Below are positions 8,606 through 16,345 of a stretch of 51,589 nt of DNA, in pieces. The notes below the pieces were generated by a model. That model made no database searches, had not been told where the DNA came from, and was given only the letters and a program-made list of their open reading frames with translations. Origin of the DNA: Actinomadura harenae (GTDB taxonomy: Bacteria; Actinomycetota; Actinomycetes; Streptosporangiales; Streptosporangiaceae); the NCBI RefSeq assembly GCF_003696215.1, contig NZ_RFFG01000056.1:1-51589 (forward strand), given 5' to 3'. Both the position numbers and the translations under genes were made by a program. Position 1 is the stretch's first letter; every line of letters begins with the position of its first letter.

Positions 8606-11584
8606 ATGGACAGCGATCGGGGGCTCCGGTTCGCCGTGCTGGGCCCGGTGCGCGCCTTCCGGGACGGCACGGAGCTGCCGCTCGGCGGCCCGCAGCAGCG
8701 CGCGTTCGTCGCCGCCCTGCTCGCCGCCGGAGGCCGCGGACTGCCGATGGACCGGCTCGTCGCCGCGCTCTGGGGCGACGAGCCGCCCGCCCGCGCCGTC
8801 GGGACCGTCCGCACCTACGCGTCCCGGCTCCGCCGGGCGCTCGAACACGACCGGTCGAGGCCCGAGATCCTCCTGTCCGAGGGCGACGGGTACGCCCTGG
8901 TCGTCCCGGACGACGCCGTCGACGCGCGGGCCTTCGAGGCGGCCGTCGCCCGCGCCGGCGAGGCCCCGCACCCGGCCGCCCGCCGCGACCTGCTCGACGG
9001 CGCGCTCGGCGGGTTCACCGGCGTCCCGCTGACCGGCGTCCCCGGCCCGGACGCCGACGCCTGGCGCACCCGCCTCGCCGAACGCAGGCTCGACGTCCTG
9101 CTGACCCGCCTCGACCTCGACCTCTCCCTCGGACGGCACGCCGCCGCGGTCGCCGAGCTCGGCCTGCTCGCCAAGGAGCACCCGCTGGACGAACGCGTCC
9201 ACGGCCTCCTGATGACGGGCCTCTACCGCTGCGGACGCCAGGCCGAGGCGCTGGCCGCGTTCGCCGAGGCCCGGCGCGTCCTGGAGGCCGAACTCGGCGT
9301 CCGGCCCGGCCCCGGGCTCACCGGCCTGCACCAGCGGATCCTGCGCAACGACCCGTCCCTGGACGCCGGGGACCACGAGGCCGTTTCCTTCCCCGACCCC
9401 CTCCCCGCCCCCGAGCCCCGGCCCGAGCCGGAGCGGCCCGTCCTGCCGAGGCCCGCCGCGCTCCCCGCCGACCTCCCCGACTTCACCGGGCGGGCCGCCC
9501 TCGCCGCCGAGCTCGCCCGCGCCCTGACCGTCCCCGCCGAGGAGCGCGCCGCGCCCCTGGTCGTGGGCCTGTGCGGCGTCGGCGGCGTCGGGAAGACCGC
9601 GCTCGCCGTGCACGTCGCGCACGCCGTCCGAGCCGCCTACCCCGACGGCCAGCTCTACATCGACCTCCAGGGAGTGGGGGAGAACCCGCTCGACCCCTGC
9701 GTCGTCCTCGCCGGGTTCCTGCGGGCGCTCGGCGTCCCGAAGGACGCCGTCCCCGACGGCGAGGCCGAGCGGGCGGCGCTCCTGCGCTCCCGCCTCGCCG
9801 ACCGGCGCGTCCTGATCCTGCTCGACAACGCGCGCGACGCCGCGCAGATCCGCCCGCTGCTGCCCGGCGACCGGGGGTGCGCCGTCCTGGTCACCGCCCG
9901 CGCCCGCCAGGGCGGCCTGCCCGGCGCCCGGCACGTCGACCTGGACGTCCTCGACCCCGTCGAGGCGATCGAGCTGTTCGCCGCGATCGCGGGCCGGGAC
10001 CGCGTCGCCGCCGAACGTGCCGCCGTCGTCGACATCGTCGGCCTCTGCGGGCTGCTGCCGCTCGCCGTCCGGATCGTCGCCGCGCGCCTCGCCGCCCGCC
10101 CGTCCTGGACGGTCGCGACCCTCGCCGCGCGCCTCGCCGACGGCCGCCGCCGCCTCGCCGAGATGCGGATCGGCTCGCTCGCCGTCGAGGCGACCTTCCG
10201 GCTCGGCCACGACCAGCTGACCCCGGCGCAGGCCCGCGCGTTCCGCCTGCTCGCCCTGCCCGACGCGAACGGCCTGTCGGCGGAGGCCGCGGCCGCCGCG
10301 CTCGGCGAGACCGACGTGCTCGCGGTCGAGGACCTCCTGGAGTCCCTGGTCGACCTCGGCCTGCTCGACTCGACCGCGCCCGGCCGCTACCGCTACCACG
10401 ACCTGCTCTGGCTGTTCGCGCGGCAGACCGCCGAACGCCTGGACGACGCGGACGCGCGGGTCGTCGTGCCCGTCCGGCTGCTGACCCACCTGCTGACCGT
10501 CCAGCGCGCGGTGACCGGGCTCGTCCGCCCCGGCCTGTTCACGTCCGGGACGTCCGAGACCGCATCCGCGCCCGCACCCGGGATCGACTCCGCGCCCGGG
10601 TTCGACTCCGCGGCCCGCGCCCGCGACTGGACGTTCGGCCACCTCGACATGATGCTCACGATCGTCCGGCAGATCGCCCGCGAGGGTACCGCGCCCGCGA
10701 TGGCCGCCGACCTGCTGTTCGCCCTCGATCCGCTGATCGAGGAGGGCTACCGCTGGTGCGAGGTCGAGTCCGCCGCGCGCGCCCTCGCGGGCGACGCGTC
10801 CGGGCCGTACGCGCAGGGCCGGGCCCGCTACGTCCTCGGCCGGGTCGCCGTCCACACCAGCCGCCTGGACGAGGCGGGGGAGTCCGCCGGGCGCGCCGCC
10901 GAGCTCGCCGCGTTCGTCGGTGACACCGCGCTGCGCGTCGCGTCCCACGACCTGCTCGCGCACGTCGCGTTCTACCGGCTGCGCCCGCGCGAGGCCGCCG
11001 GGCACCTGGAGCGCGCCCTCGCCCTCGGCCGGGAGCTCGGCGACCGCGCCGGGGAGATGGAGCGCCTGGCGAGCCTCGCCTACACGCACGTCGAGCTGGA
11101 CGAGCCCGAGCGGGCGATCGACTGGGCCGAGGCCGCCCGCGACCTCGCCCGCGACCTCGGGTACGGCGCGGGCGAGGCGTACGCGCTCTACACCCTCGGC
11201 ATGGCCCTCGACCGCGCCGGATGGCTCGACGAGGCCGTCGCCCGCTACGACGACGCGCTCGCGATCTGCTGGTCGCAGGGGCTGCGCGCCCGCGAGTCCT
11301 ACGTCCTGCTGCGGCTGGCCGAGACGCAGCTGCGGCGCGACCGTCCGGAGGAGGCGCTCGCGACCGCCGGTCAGTCCCTCGCGATCGGCCGCGAGATCGG
11401 CGAGGAGTTCCAGGTCGGCCGCGCCCGCGTCGCGCTCGGCCGGGCGCACGCCGCGCTCGGCGACACGGCCGCCGCCCGCGCCCGCTGGACCGAGGCCCTG
11501 GACGTCTTCACCCGCCTGGAGGTCGCCGAGGCCGACGAGGTCCGTGCCCTCCTGTCCGGCCTCCGCGCCCAGCGCGAACCCTAG
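8606..11584 (+). CDS. AfsR-type SARP/NB-ARC/TPR transcriptional regulator (paralogue of the divergent neighbour)
   Basis: The protein has 992 aa with the same domain order as its divergent neighbour. The SARP DNA-binding domain is at about 5-95 (VRTYASRLRR) and the BTAD at about 98-245. A Pro/Glu-rich linker is at about 255-290. NB-ARC ATPase is at about 295-580 (Walker A GVGGVGKT near 325, Walker B VLILLDN), and TPR repeats run from about 640 to the end. Long stretches such as RDAAQIRPLLP and AARLAARPSWTV are shared word for word with the neighbour, so the two are an old inverted duplication. It is convergent with the CorA gene, ending 10 bases before that gene's stop. Target genes are unknown. 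Confidence 0.92.
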   Translation: MDSDRGLRFAVLGPVRAFRDGTELPLGGPQQRAFVAALLAAGGRGLPMDRLVAALWGDEPPARAVGTVRTYASRLRRALEHDRSRPEILLSEGDGYALVVPDDAVDARAFEAAVARAGEAPHPAARRDLLDGALGGFTGVPLTGVPGPDADAWRTRLAERRLDVLLTRLDLDLSLGRHAAAVAELGLLAKEHPLDERVHGLLMTGLYRCGRQAEALAAFAEARRVLEAELGVRPGPGLTGLHQRILRNDPSLDAGDHEAVSFPDPLPAPEPRPEPERPVLPRPAALPADLPDFTGRAALAAELARALTVPAEERAAPLVVGLCGVGGVGKTALAVHVAHAVRAAYPDGQLYIDLQGVGENPLDPCVVLAGFLRALGVPKDAVPDGEAERAALLRSRLADRRVLILLDNARDAAQIRPLLPGDRGCAVLVTARARQGGLPGARHVDLDVLDPVEAIELFAAIAGRDRVAAERAAVVDIVGLCGLLPLAVRIVAARLAARPSWTVATLAARLADGRRRLAEMRIGSLAVEATFRLGHDQLTPAQARAFRLLALPDANGLSAEAAAAALGETDVLAVEDLLESLVDLGLLDSTAPGRYRYHDLLWLFARQTAERLDDADARVVVPVRLLTHLLTVQRAVTGLVRPGLFTSGTSETASAPAPGIDSAPGFDSAARARDWTFGHLDMMLTIVRQIAREGTAPAMAADLLFALDPLIEEGYRWCEVESAARALAGDASGPYAQGRARYVLGRVAVHTSRLDEAGESAGRAAELAAFVGDTALRVASHDLLAHVAFYRLRPREAAGHLERALALGRELGDRAGEMERLASLAYTHVELDEPERAIDWAEAARDLARDLGYGAGEAYALYTLGMALDRAGWLDEAVARYDDALAICWSQGLRARESYVLLRLAETQLRRDRPEEALATAGQSLAIGREIGEEFQVGRARVALGRAHAALGDTAAARARWTEALDVFTRLEVAEADEVRALLSGLRAQREP

Positions 11585-11594
11585 GACCGGCCGC

Positions 11595-12623
11595 TCAGAG
11601 CCAGTCGCGCCGCTTGAACAGGACGTACAGCCCCACGCTCAGCGCGGCGATCGCCAGGCTGCTGAACCAGAACCCCCACGCGTGCCCGAACCCCGGGTAC
11701 GGGACGTTCTGCCCGTAGAACCCGGTGATCGCGGTCGGGACGGCGATGATCGCGGCCCAGCTGGTGACCTTCTTCATCACCTCGTTCAGCCGGTTGCCCT
11801 GCAACGCGATCCGGGTGTCGAGCAGGTTCGCGATCAGGTCGCGCAGGCCGTCGGTGAACTCGCCGACCCGCAGGGCGTGGTCGTAGACGTCCTGGTAGTA
11901 GGGGATCAGCGGTTGCGGCACGAGCCGGACGTCCCGGCGGAGCAGCGTGTTGAGGATCTCGCGCATCGGCAGCGACACCCGGCGCAGCATGAACAGGTTC
12001 TTGCGCAGCCTGAAGCTGCGCTCCTGGATCTCCCGCACCGGGAACGCGTCGTCGAAGATCAGCTCCTCCAGCGCGTCCGCCTCGTCGTCGAACGCCTGCG
12101 CCGCGCCGAGCTGGTGGTCGACGACCAGGTCGAGCAGCGCGTACAGCAGCAGCCCGACCGTGGTGGACGCCGAGTCGCCGCGGGTGATGTCGGGGCTGCG
12201 GTCCCAGCGCCGCACCAGTTCCTCGACCGGGAACCCCGGCTCCGGCCGGACGGTGACGACCGCCGAGTCCGTCACGAACGCCGACACCTCGAACATCCGC
12301 ATGTCCGCGCCGTCGACGACCGGCAGGTAGAGGTTGAGGAAGAGGTAGTCGGTGTAGCGGTCGAGCTTGGTGCGCTCATGCCGGGAGACGGCGTCCTCCA
12401 CGGCGACGGGGTCGAGGTTCAGCTCGCGGCTGATCACGCGCATCGCGGTGCGCTGCGGCCCGCACAGGTCGAGCCAGACGACCGTCTCGTCCTGTTTCAG
12501 GTACTCGCTGACGTCGTCGACCGGGAAGCCCTCCGCCACGAGGACGCCGTCGTGCCACGCGCGGGTGCGCGGAGGCTCGGCGTACTCGTCGTCCTCGTCG
12601 TCCTCGGGCGGCTGCGCGATCAC
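11595..12623 (-). CDS. corA: CorA-family magnesium/cobalt channel
   Basis: The protein has 342 aa. It has a large acidic cytoplasmic N-terminal domain and two C-terminal membrane helices (about residues 283-300 and 315-333) joined by a periplasmic loop. The signature, normally YGMNF, reads YGQNVPYPG, so the GMN methionine is Gln; fold and topology are otherwise standard. It should form a pentameric divalent-cation channel. The start ATG overlaps the stop of the upstream LacI-type gene by four bases, so the two are translationally coupled. That is an unusual pairing and could mean the regulator also affects metal uptake. I am unsure of the ion. Confidence 0.88.
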   Translation of the reverse strand: MIAQPPEDDEDDEYAEPPRTRAWHDGVLVAEGFPVDDVSEYLKQDETVVWLDLCGPQRTAMRVISRELNLDPVAVEDAVSRHERTKLDRYTDYLFLNLYLPVVDGADMRMFEVSAFVTDSAVVTVRPEPGFPVEELVRRWDRSPDITRGDSASTTVGLLLYALLDLVVDHQLGAAQAFDDEADALEELIFDDAFPVREIQERSFRLRKNLFMLRRVSLPMREILNTLLRRDVRLVPQPLIPYYQDVYDHALRVGEFTDGLRDLIANLLDTRIALQGNRLNEVMKKVTSWAAIIAVPTAITGFYGQNVPYPGFGHAWGFWFSSLAIAALSVGLYVLFKRRDWL

Positions 12624-13681
12624 GCCTTCTTCCTACCCTGCCCGGTCGCCACCGTCGACACCGCCTTCGTCGCCGGCGCGGGCGCCTCCGGCGCGGGCCC
12701 GGTCGAGCCGCGGACGACCAGCTCGCCCGGCAGCGACAGCGACCCGGGACGCCCGCCCTCCAGCAGCCGCAGCAGCGCGTCCATGCCCGCCGCGCCCAGC
12801 TCGCCCGCGGGCAGCCGGACGGTCGTCAGTTCCGGTTCCAGCGCCGCCGCCAGCAGGACGTCGTCGAACCCGGTCACCGACAGGTCGCGCGGGATCTCCA
12901 GGCCGCGCGCCCGCGCCGCCTTGTACGCCCCGGCCGCCATCACGTCGTCGTCGCAGACCAGCGCGGTCGGACGGTCCGGGCCGCCGAGCAGCCGCGCCGC
13001 CGCGTCCTTGGCCGCCGCGACGTCGAGCGCCGCGTCCTCGCGGACGAGGGTCGCGCCCGGGACGTCCGCCACGGCGTCCGCGAGGGCCCGCCCGCGCGCG
13101 TGGAACGTCCACTGGTCGATGGACGTCGCGACGTGCCCGAACCGCCGGTGGCCGAGCCCGGCCAGGTGCGCCACGATCGCGCGCATCGCGTCCTGGACGT
13201 CGAACACCACGGTCGGGGCCTCGGCCGACGGGTCGGAGTCGAGCATCACGACCGGCACCCCGGCGAACCCGCTCAGCACGTCCTCGGCCAGCGAGGACGC
13301 CAGGATCCCGTCGATCGCCTCGTGCGCCGCCGCGAACGGGCTGTCGGCGGGGCCCGCGTCGTCCGGCCACGGGTAGGCCACGACCCCGAACCCGTGCCGG
13401 GCCGCGGCCCGCGCCGCGCCCTCGTACACCGCGCCGAAGAACGTCGCCGTCAGGGTCGGCACGACCAGCATCACCGTCCGCGTGGACCCGAGCCGCAGGC
13501 TGCGCGCCGCGCGGTTCGGCCGGTATCCGAGCCGCTCGGCGGCCTGGTGGACGGCCGCCGCGGTCGCGGGCGACACCCGCCCCGGCCACTTCCCGCCCAG
13601 CACCAGCGAGACCGTGGACTGCGACACCCCGGCCGCCTTCGCCACGTCCCTGCTCGTCGGGCGGCTGTGTTGACTGGACAT
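12620..13681 (-). CDS. LacI/PurR-family transcriptional regulator
   Basis: The protein has 353 aa from ATG 13681, which has GGAG four bases upstream; an in-frame ATG at 13729 would add 16 residues but has only a weak site. A LacI helix-turn-helix (SRDVAKAAGVSQSTVSLVLG) is followed by a hinge helix and a periplasmic-binding-protein sensor domain with conserved CDDDVMAAGAYKAA and GFDD motifs. Such proteins usually respond to a sugar or nucleoside. It is divergent from an MFS transporter gene, with two identical-core palindromes between them, so it probably represses both itself and the transporter. The tail is Ala/Pro-rich. Confidence 0.9.
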   Translation of the reverse strand: MSSQHSRPTSRDVAKAAGVSQSTVSLVLGGKWPGRVSPATAAAVHQAAERLGYRPNRAARSLRLGSTRTVMLVVPTLTATFFGAVYEGAARAAARHGFGVVAYPWPDDAGPADSPFAAAHEAIDGILASSLAEDVLSGFAGVPVVMLDSDPSAEAPTVVFDVQDAMRAIVAHLAGLGHRRFGHVATSIDQWTFHARGRALADAVADVPGATLVREDAALDVAAAKDAAARLLGGPDRPTALVCDDDVMAAGAYKAARARGLEIPRDLSVTGFDDVLLAAALEPELTTVRLPAGELGAAGMDALLRLLEGGRPGSLSLPGELVVRGSTGPAPEAPAPATKAVSTVATGQGRKKA

Positions 13682-13752
13682 CCGGCTCCGGGACTCGGGT
13701 GACGCGCTCGCGCCGGTCGCGGCCGCCATGGGTTTTTCCAGCGGCAGTTTAC

Positions 13753-13790
13753 GTGATACGTATGATGCAGCCCCTCAGTAATACGTATGA
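13753..13790. promoter_or_regulatory. Two ATACGTAT operators between lacI-type and MFS genes
   Basis: GTGATACGTATGA (13753-13765) and GTAATACGTATGA (13778-13790) share 12 of 13 bases, each centred on the perfect palindrome ATACGTAT. Their centres are 25 bp apart. They lie in the gap between the divergent regulator and transporter, the second one 20 bases before the transporter start. This fits paired LacI-family operators. Confidence 0.75.
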
Positions 13791-13809
13791 CTAAACCCCT
13801 CGGAGTGTG

Positions 13810-15021
13810 ATGCGCGGCTACGTGGAGTTCCTTCGTGCCCCGTTCGCGGCGCGGCTGCTCGGCGGAACCCTGCTCGGACGGCTGCCCAACGGGATGGCGA
13901 TGCTCGCCGTGGTCCTCCACGTGCGCGCGGCGGGCGGCGGCTACCCGCTCGCCGGGACGCTCGGCGCGGTGCTCGGGCTCTCCACGGCCGTCGGCCAGCC
14001 CGTCCTCGGCCGCGCGATGGACCGGTTCGGGCAGGCGCCCGTGCTGCTCCCGGCGTCGGTCGCGTCCGCCGCCGGGTTCACGCTGCTCGCCGCGTTCGGC
14101 GCCGACCCGCTCGCGGTGACCGTCCTCGCCGTCGTCCTCGCCGGGTTCTCGACGCCGCCGCTGGAGGCCGGGCTGCGCGCGCTCTGGCCGTCCGTCCTGT
14201 CCGACCCGGGCCAGGTGCACGCCGCGTACGCGCTGGACGCCGCCGCGCAGGAGATCCTCTTCACCGTCGGCCCGCTGCTGGTCGTGGCCGCCGCCGCGAT
14301 CAGCACCCCGGCCGCGCTGCTGCTCACCGGCGCCCTCGGCATCATCGGGACGATCGTCGTCGTCACCGCGCAGCCGTCACGCCGGTGGCGCGGGGAGCCG
14401 CGCACGGGCGACTGGGCCGGGCCGCTGCGCTCGTCCGGGCTGCGCGTCCTGCTCGCCTCGCTGAGCATGGCGGGCATCGCGCTCGGCGTGTACGCGGTCG
14501 CCGTCGTCGCCTACGCCGAACGGCTCCACTCCGAGACCGCGTCCGGGGTGCTGCTGGCCGCGATGTCGGCGGGCGCCCTCACCGGCGGCCTCGTCTACGG
14601 CGCCCGGAGCTGGCCGGGTGAGCTGCACGTCCGGCTGCCGTGGCTGCTCGTCCTGCTCGCCGCCGGGTACGCGCCGCTCGCGCTCGCGCCGGGCCTGCCG
14701 CTCATGACGGTCCTGGCGTTCGTCAGCGGCGTGTTCCTCGCCCCCGTGCTGGCCTGCTCCTTCTCCCTGGTGGACCGGCTCGCCCCCGCCGGGACGGTCA
14801 CCGAGGCGTTCGCCTGGATCGTCGCCGCGATCGGCGCGGGCAGCGCCCTCGGCTCGTTCGTCGCCGGGTACGGCGAGCACCTCGCGGGCGTGTCCGGCGC
14901 CTTCGCCGGGGCGGGCCTCGGCGGCGTCCTCGCCCTCCTGGCCTGCCTCGCGGGCCACCGGACCCTCCGTCCGCGGCCCGTCACGTCGGAATCCCTGACC
15001 CGCGGCGCGCCGGTCTCCTGA
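13810..15021 (+). CDS. MFS transporter (probable efflux permease)
   Basis: The protein has 403 aa with about 12 hydrophobic segments and the MFS layout of two six-helix halves joined by a short basic loop near residues 190-205. The GRAMDRFGQAPVLLP loop between helices 2 and 3 matches the MFS motif A (GxxxDRxGRR-like). ATG 13810 is preferred because GGAG ends four bases upstream; a GTG directly before it is too close. The substrate is unknown; the family resembles drug or sugar exporters. Control by the adjacent LacI-type regulator through the paired palindromes is likely. Confidence 0.85.
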   Translation: MRGYVEFLRAPFAARLLGGTLLGRLPNGMAMLAVVLHVRAAGGGYPLAGTLGAVLGLSTAVGQPVLGRAMDRFGQAPVLLPASVASAAGFTLLAAFGADPLAVTVLAVVLAGFSTPPLEAGLRALWPSVLSDPGQVHAAYALDAAAQEILFTVGPLLVVAAAAISTPAALLLTGALGIIGTIVVVTAQPSRRWRGEPRTGDWAGPLRSSGLRVLLASLSMAGIALGVYAVAVVAYAERLHSETASGVLLAAMSAGALTGGLVYGARSWPGELHVRLPWLLVLLAAGYAPLALAPGLPLMTVLAFVSGVFLAPVLACSFSLVDRLAPAGTVTEAFAWIVAAIGAGSALGSFVAGYGEHLAGVSGAFAGAGLGGVLALLACLAGHRTLRPRPVTSESLTRGAPVS

Positions 15022-15076
15022 GCCACCCCTCAGGACCGGCGCGCCGCGCCCTTCTCTCCTCCGATCCGGGGTGGCC

Positions 15077-15106
15077 GGGGCCACAGGAGAGCGGAGGCGT
15101 GGCCCC
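15077..15106. terminator. Hairpin after the MFS gene
   Basis: GGGGCCAC (15077-15084) and GTGGCCCC (15099-15106) pair perfectly around a 14-base loop, about 55 bases after the transporter stop and before the promoter of the next gene. Confidence 0.4.
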
Positions 15107-15119
15107 CGGCGCGGGCCGG

Positions 15120-15131
15120 TAGGATCGCGGC
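15120..15131 (+). promoter_or_regulatory. Extended -10 box, leaderless start for the DUF6153 gene
   Basis: TAGGAT at 15120-15125 fits the actinobacterial TAnnnT -10 element. Only six bases separate it from ATG 15132 and there is no ribosome-binding site, so the transcript probably begins at the start codon. No clear -35 is visible. Confidence 0.55.
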
Positions 15132-15632
15132 ATGAACGGGCGGGGGGTATCCAGGAACGCGGCGCTGACGCTGCTCCTGGGCACCCTGCTCGCGGGACTG
15201 TTCCTGATGCACGGACTGTCCGCGAGCCCGTCCCCGATCCACTTCTCCGACCCCGTCCAGGTGTCGGCCCCCGGCATGACGGCTCCGGGCATGACGGCTC
15301 CGGGCATGACGGCTCCGGGCATGACCGCTCGGGGCACGGCGTCCTCCGGTATGGCGGCCCCCGGTGGGGCGGGCCATCACGCGCCGGACGCGACGACCCC
15401 CGCCCGCGCCGTCTCCGCTCACGCGGGCATGCTCCATGACATGGGCGGATGCCTCGGCGGGACGGTCTGCCTGGCGCTCCTGGTCTTCGGCGTCATCGCC
15501 ATCGCCCTCACCGGACGGTCCGTCGCCCTGCTGCCCGCGCGGCTCCCGTCCGGCGTCCGCTGGACGCGCCGCCGCGGCCCGCCGTCCGCCCGTCCGCCCG
15601 ATCTCCACCGGCTCTGCGTGATGCGGCTGTAA
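15132..15632 (+). CDS. DUF6153-type small membrane protein with Met-rich pentapeptide repeats
   Basis: The protein has 166 aa. It has an N-terminal hydrophobic segment (about 10-30), a soluble middle rich in Met and His, a second hydrophobic segment (about 108-128) and a basic tail. The middle holds four GMTAP-type repeats (residues 48-67) encoded by a 15-bp tandem repeat, then GGAGHHAPD and HAGMLHDMGGC. Such Met/His clusters suggest copper binding. The pairing with a downstream DUF305 lipoprotein is known from streptomycetes. The DUF assignment rests on layout and context recalled from memory and is less certain than the topology. Confidence 0.65.
   Translation: MNGRGVSRNAALTLLLGTLLAGLFLMHGLSASPSPIHFSDPVQVSAPGMTAPGMTAPGMTAPGMTARGTASSGMAAPGGAGHHAPDATTPARAVSAHAGMLHDMGGCLGGTVCLALLVFGVIAIALTGRSVALLPARLPSGVRWTRRRGPPSARPPDLHRLCVMRL
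15273..15332 (+). repeat. Four 15-bp tandem repeats inside the DUF6153 gene
   Basis: Units of GGCATGACGGCTCCG begin at 15273, 15288, 15303 and 15318. The first three are identical and the last has two changes. They keep the reading frame and encode GMTAP three times and GMTAR once. Confidence 0.95.
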
Positions 15633-15690
15633 GAGGTCCGCCCGACCTCGTGACTCAGCCGGAGCACCCAGAAGCACAGGAGATCGACAA

Positions 15691-16320
15691 ATGAAGAAGC
15701 AGAGCATCGCGGCCGTCGGCATGGCGGTCCTGATCGGCCTCGGCACCGCCGCCTGCGGCGGGAGTGACAAGAAGGACGACACGATGTCCGGCCACGACGG
15801 CATGTCGATGCCGAGCTCGTCCGCGTCCGCGTCCGCGCCTGCCTCACAGGGCGGCCACAACGCGCAGGACGTGATGTTCGCGCAGATGATGATCCCGCAC
15901 CACCGGCAGGCCGTGGACATGGCCAAGACCGTCCTCGCCAAGGGCGTCGACCCGAAGGTGAAGAACCTCGCCGAGCGCGTCGAGAAGGCCCAGGCCCCGG
16001 AGATCGAGAAGATGTCCGGCTGGCTGAAGGGGTGGGGCGAGTCCGTCCCGGCCCCGGGCGGTCACTCGATGGCGGGCATGGGGCACGACATGGCCGGGAT
16101 GATGACCGAGAAGCAGATGGCCGACTACGACAAGGCGTCGGGCAAGGAGCTCGACCGGATGTTCCTGACCATGATGATCGAGCACCACAAGGGCGCCGTC
16201 ACCATGGCCCAGCAGGAGCAGAAGACCGGTTCGGCGCCCGAGGCCAAGGCCCTCGCCGACGCGATCATCAAGGCGCAGCAGGCCGAGATCACCGAGATGC
16301 GCGGCCTGCTGAAGTCCTGA
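15691..16320 (+). CDS. DUF305 lipoprotein, possible copper-binding
   Basis: The protein has 209 aa. The N-terminus is a lipoprotein signal with lipobox GTAAC (Cys22). A Met/His/Ser linker (SGHDGMSMPSS) leads into a DUF305 domain of ferritin-like four-helix type containing two copies of the M-M-I-x-H-H motif (MMIPHHRQA near 70 and MMIEHHKGA near 164). A HSMAGMGHDMAGMM segment lies between them. DUF305 proteins such as cyanobacterial CopM bind copper in the periplasm, so extracytoplasmic copper handling is a reasonable inference. AGGAG precedes the ATG. It follows the DUF6153 gene by 58 bases in the same direction and is convergent with pmt. Confidence 0.88.
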   Translation: MKKQSIAAVGMAVLIGLGTAACGGSDKKDDTMSGHDGMSMPSSSASASAPASQGGHNAQDVMFAQMMIPHHRQAVDMAKTVLAKGVDPKVKNLAERVEKAQAPEIEKMSGWLKGWGESVPAPGGHSMAGMGHDMAGMMTEKQMADYDKASGKELDRMFLTMMIEHHKGAVTMAQQEQKTGSAPEAKALADAIIKAQQAEITEMRGLLKS

Positions 16321-16345
16321 CGGCCGGTGGCGGCCGGATCTGCGG

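Noticed and set aside
5615..11584. The AfsR-type pair as part of a biosynthetic gene cluster
   Set aside because: No polyketide, peptide, terpene or other biosynthetic gene occurs on either side within the window.
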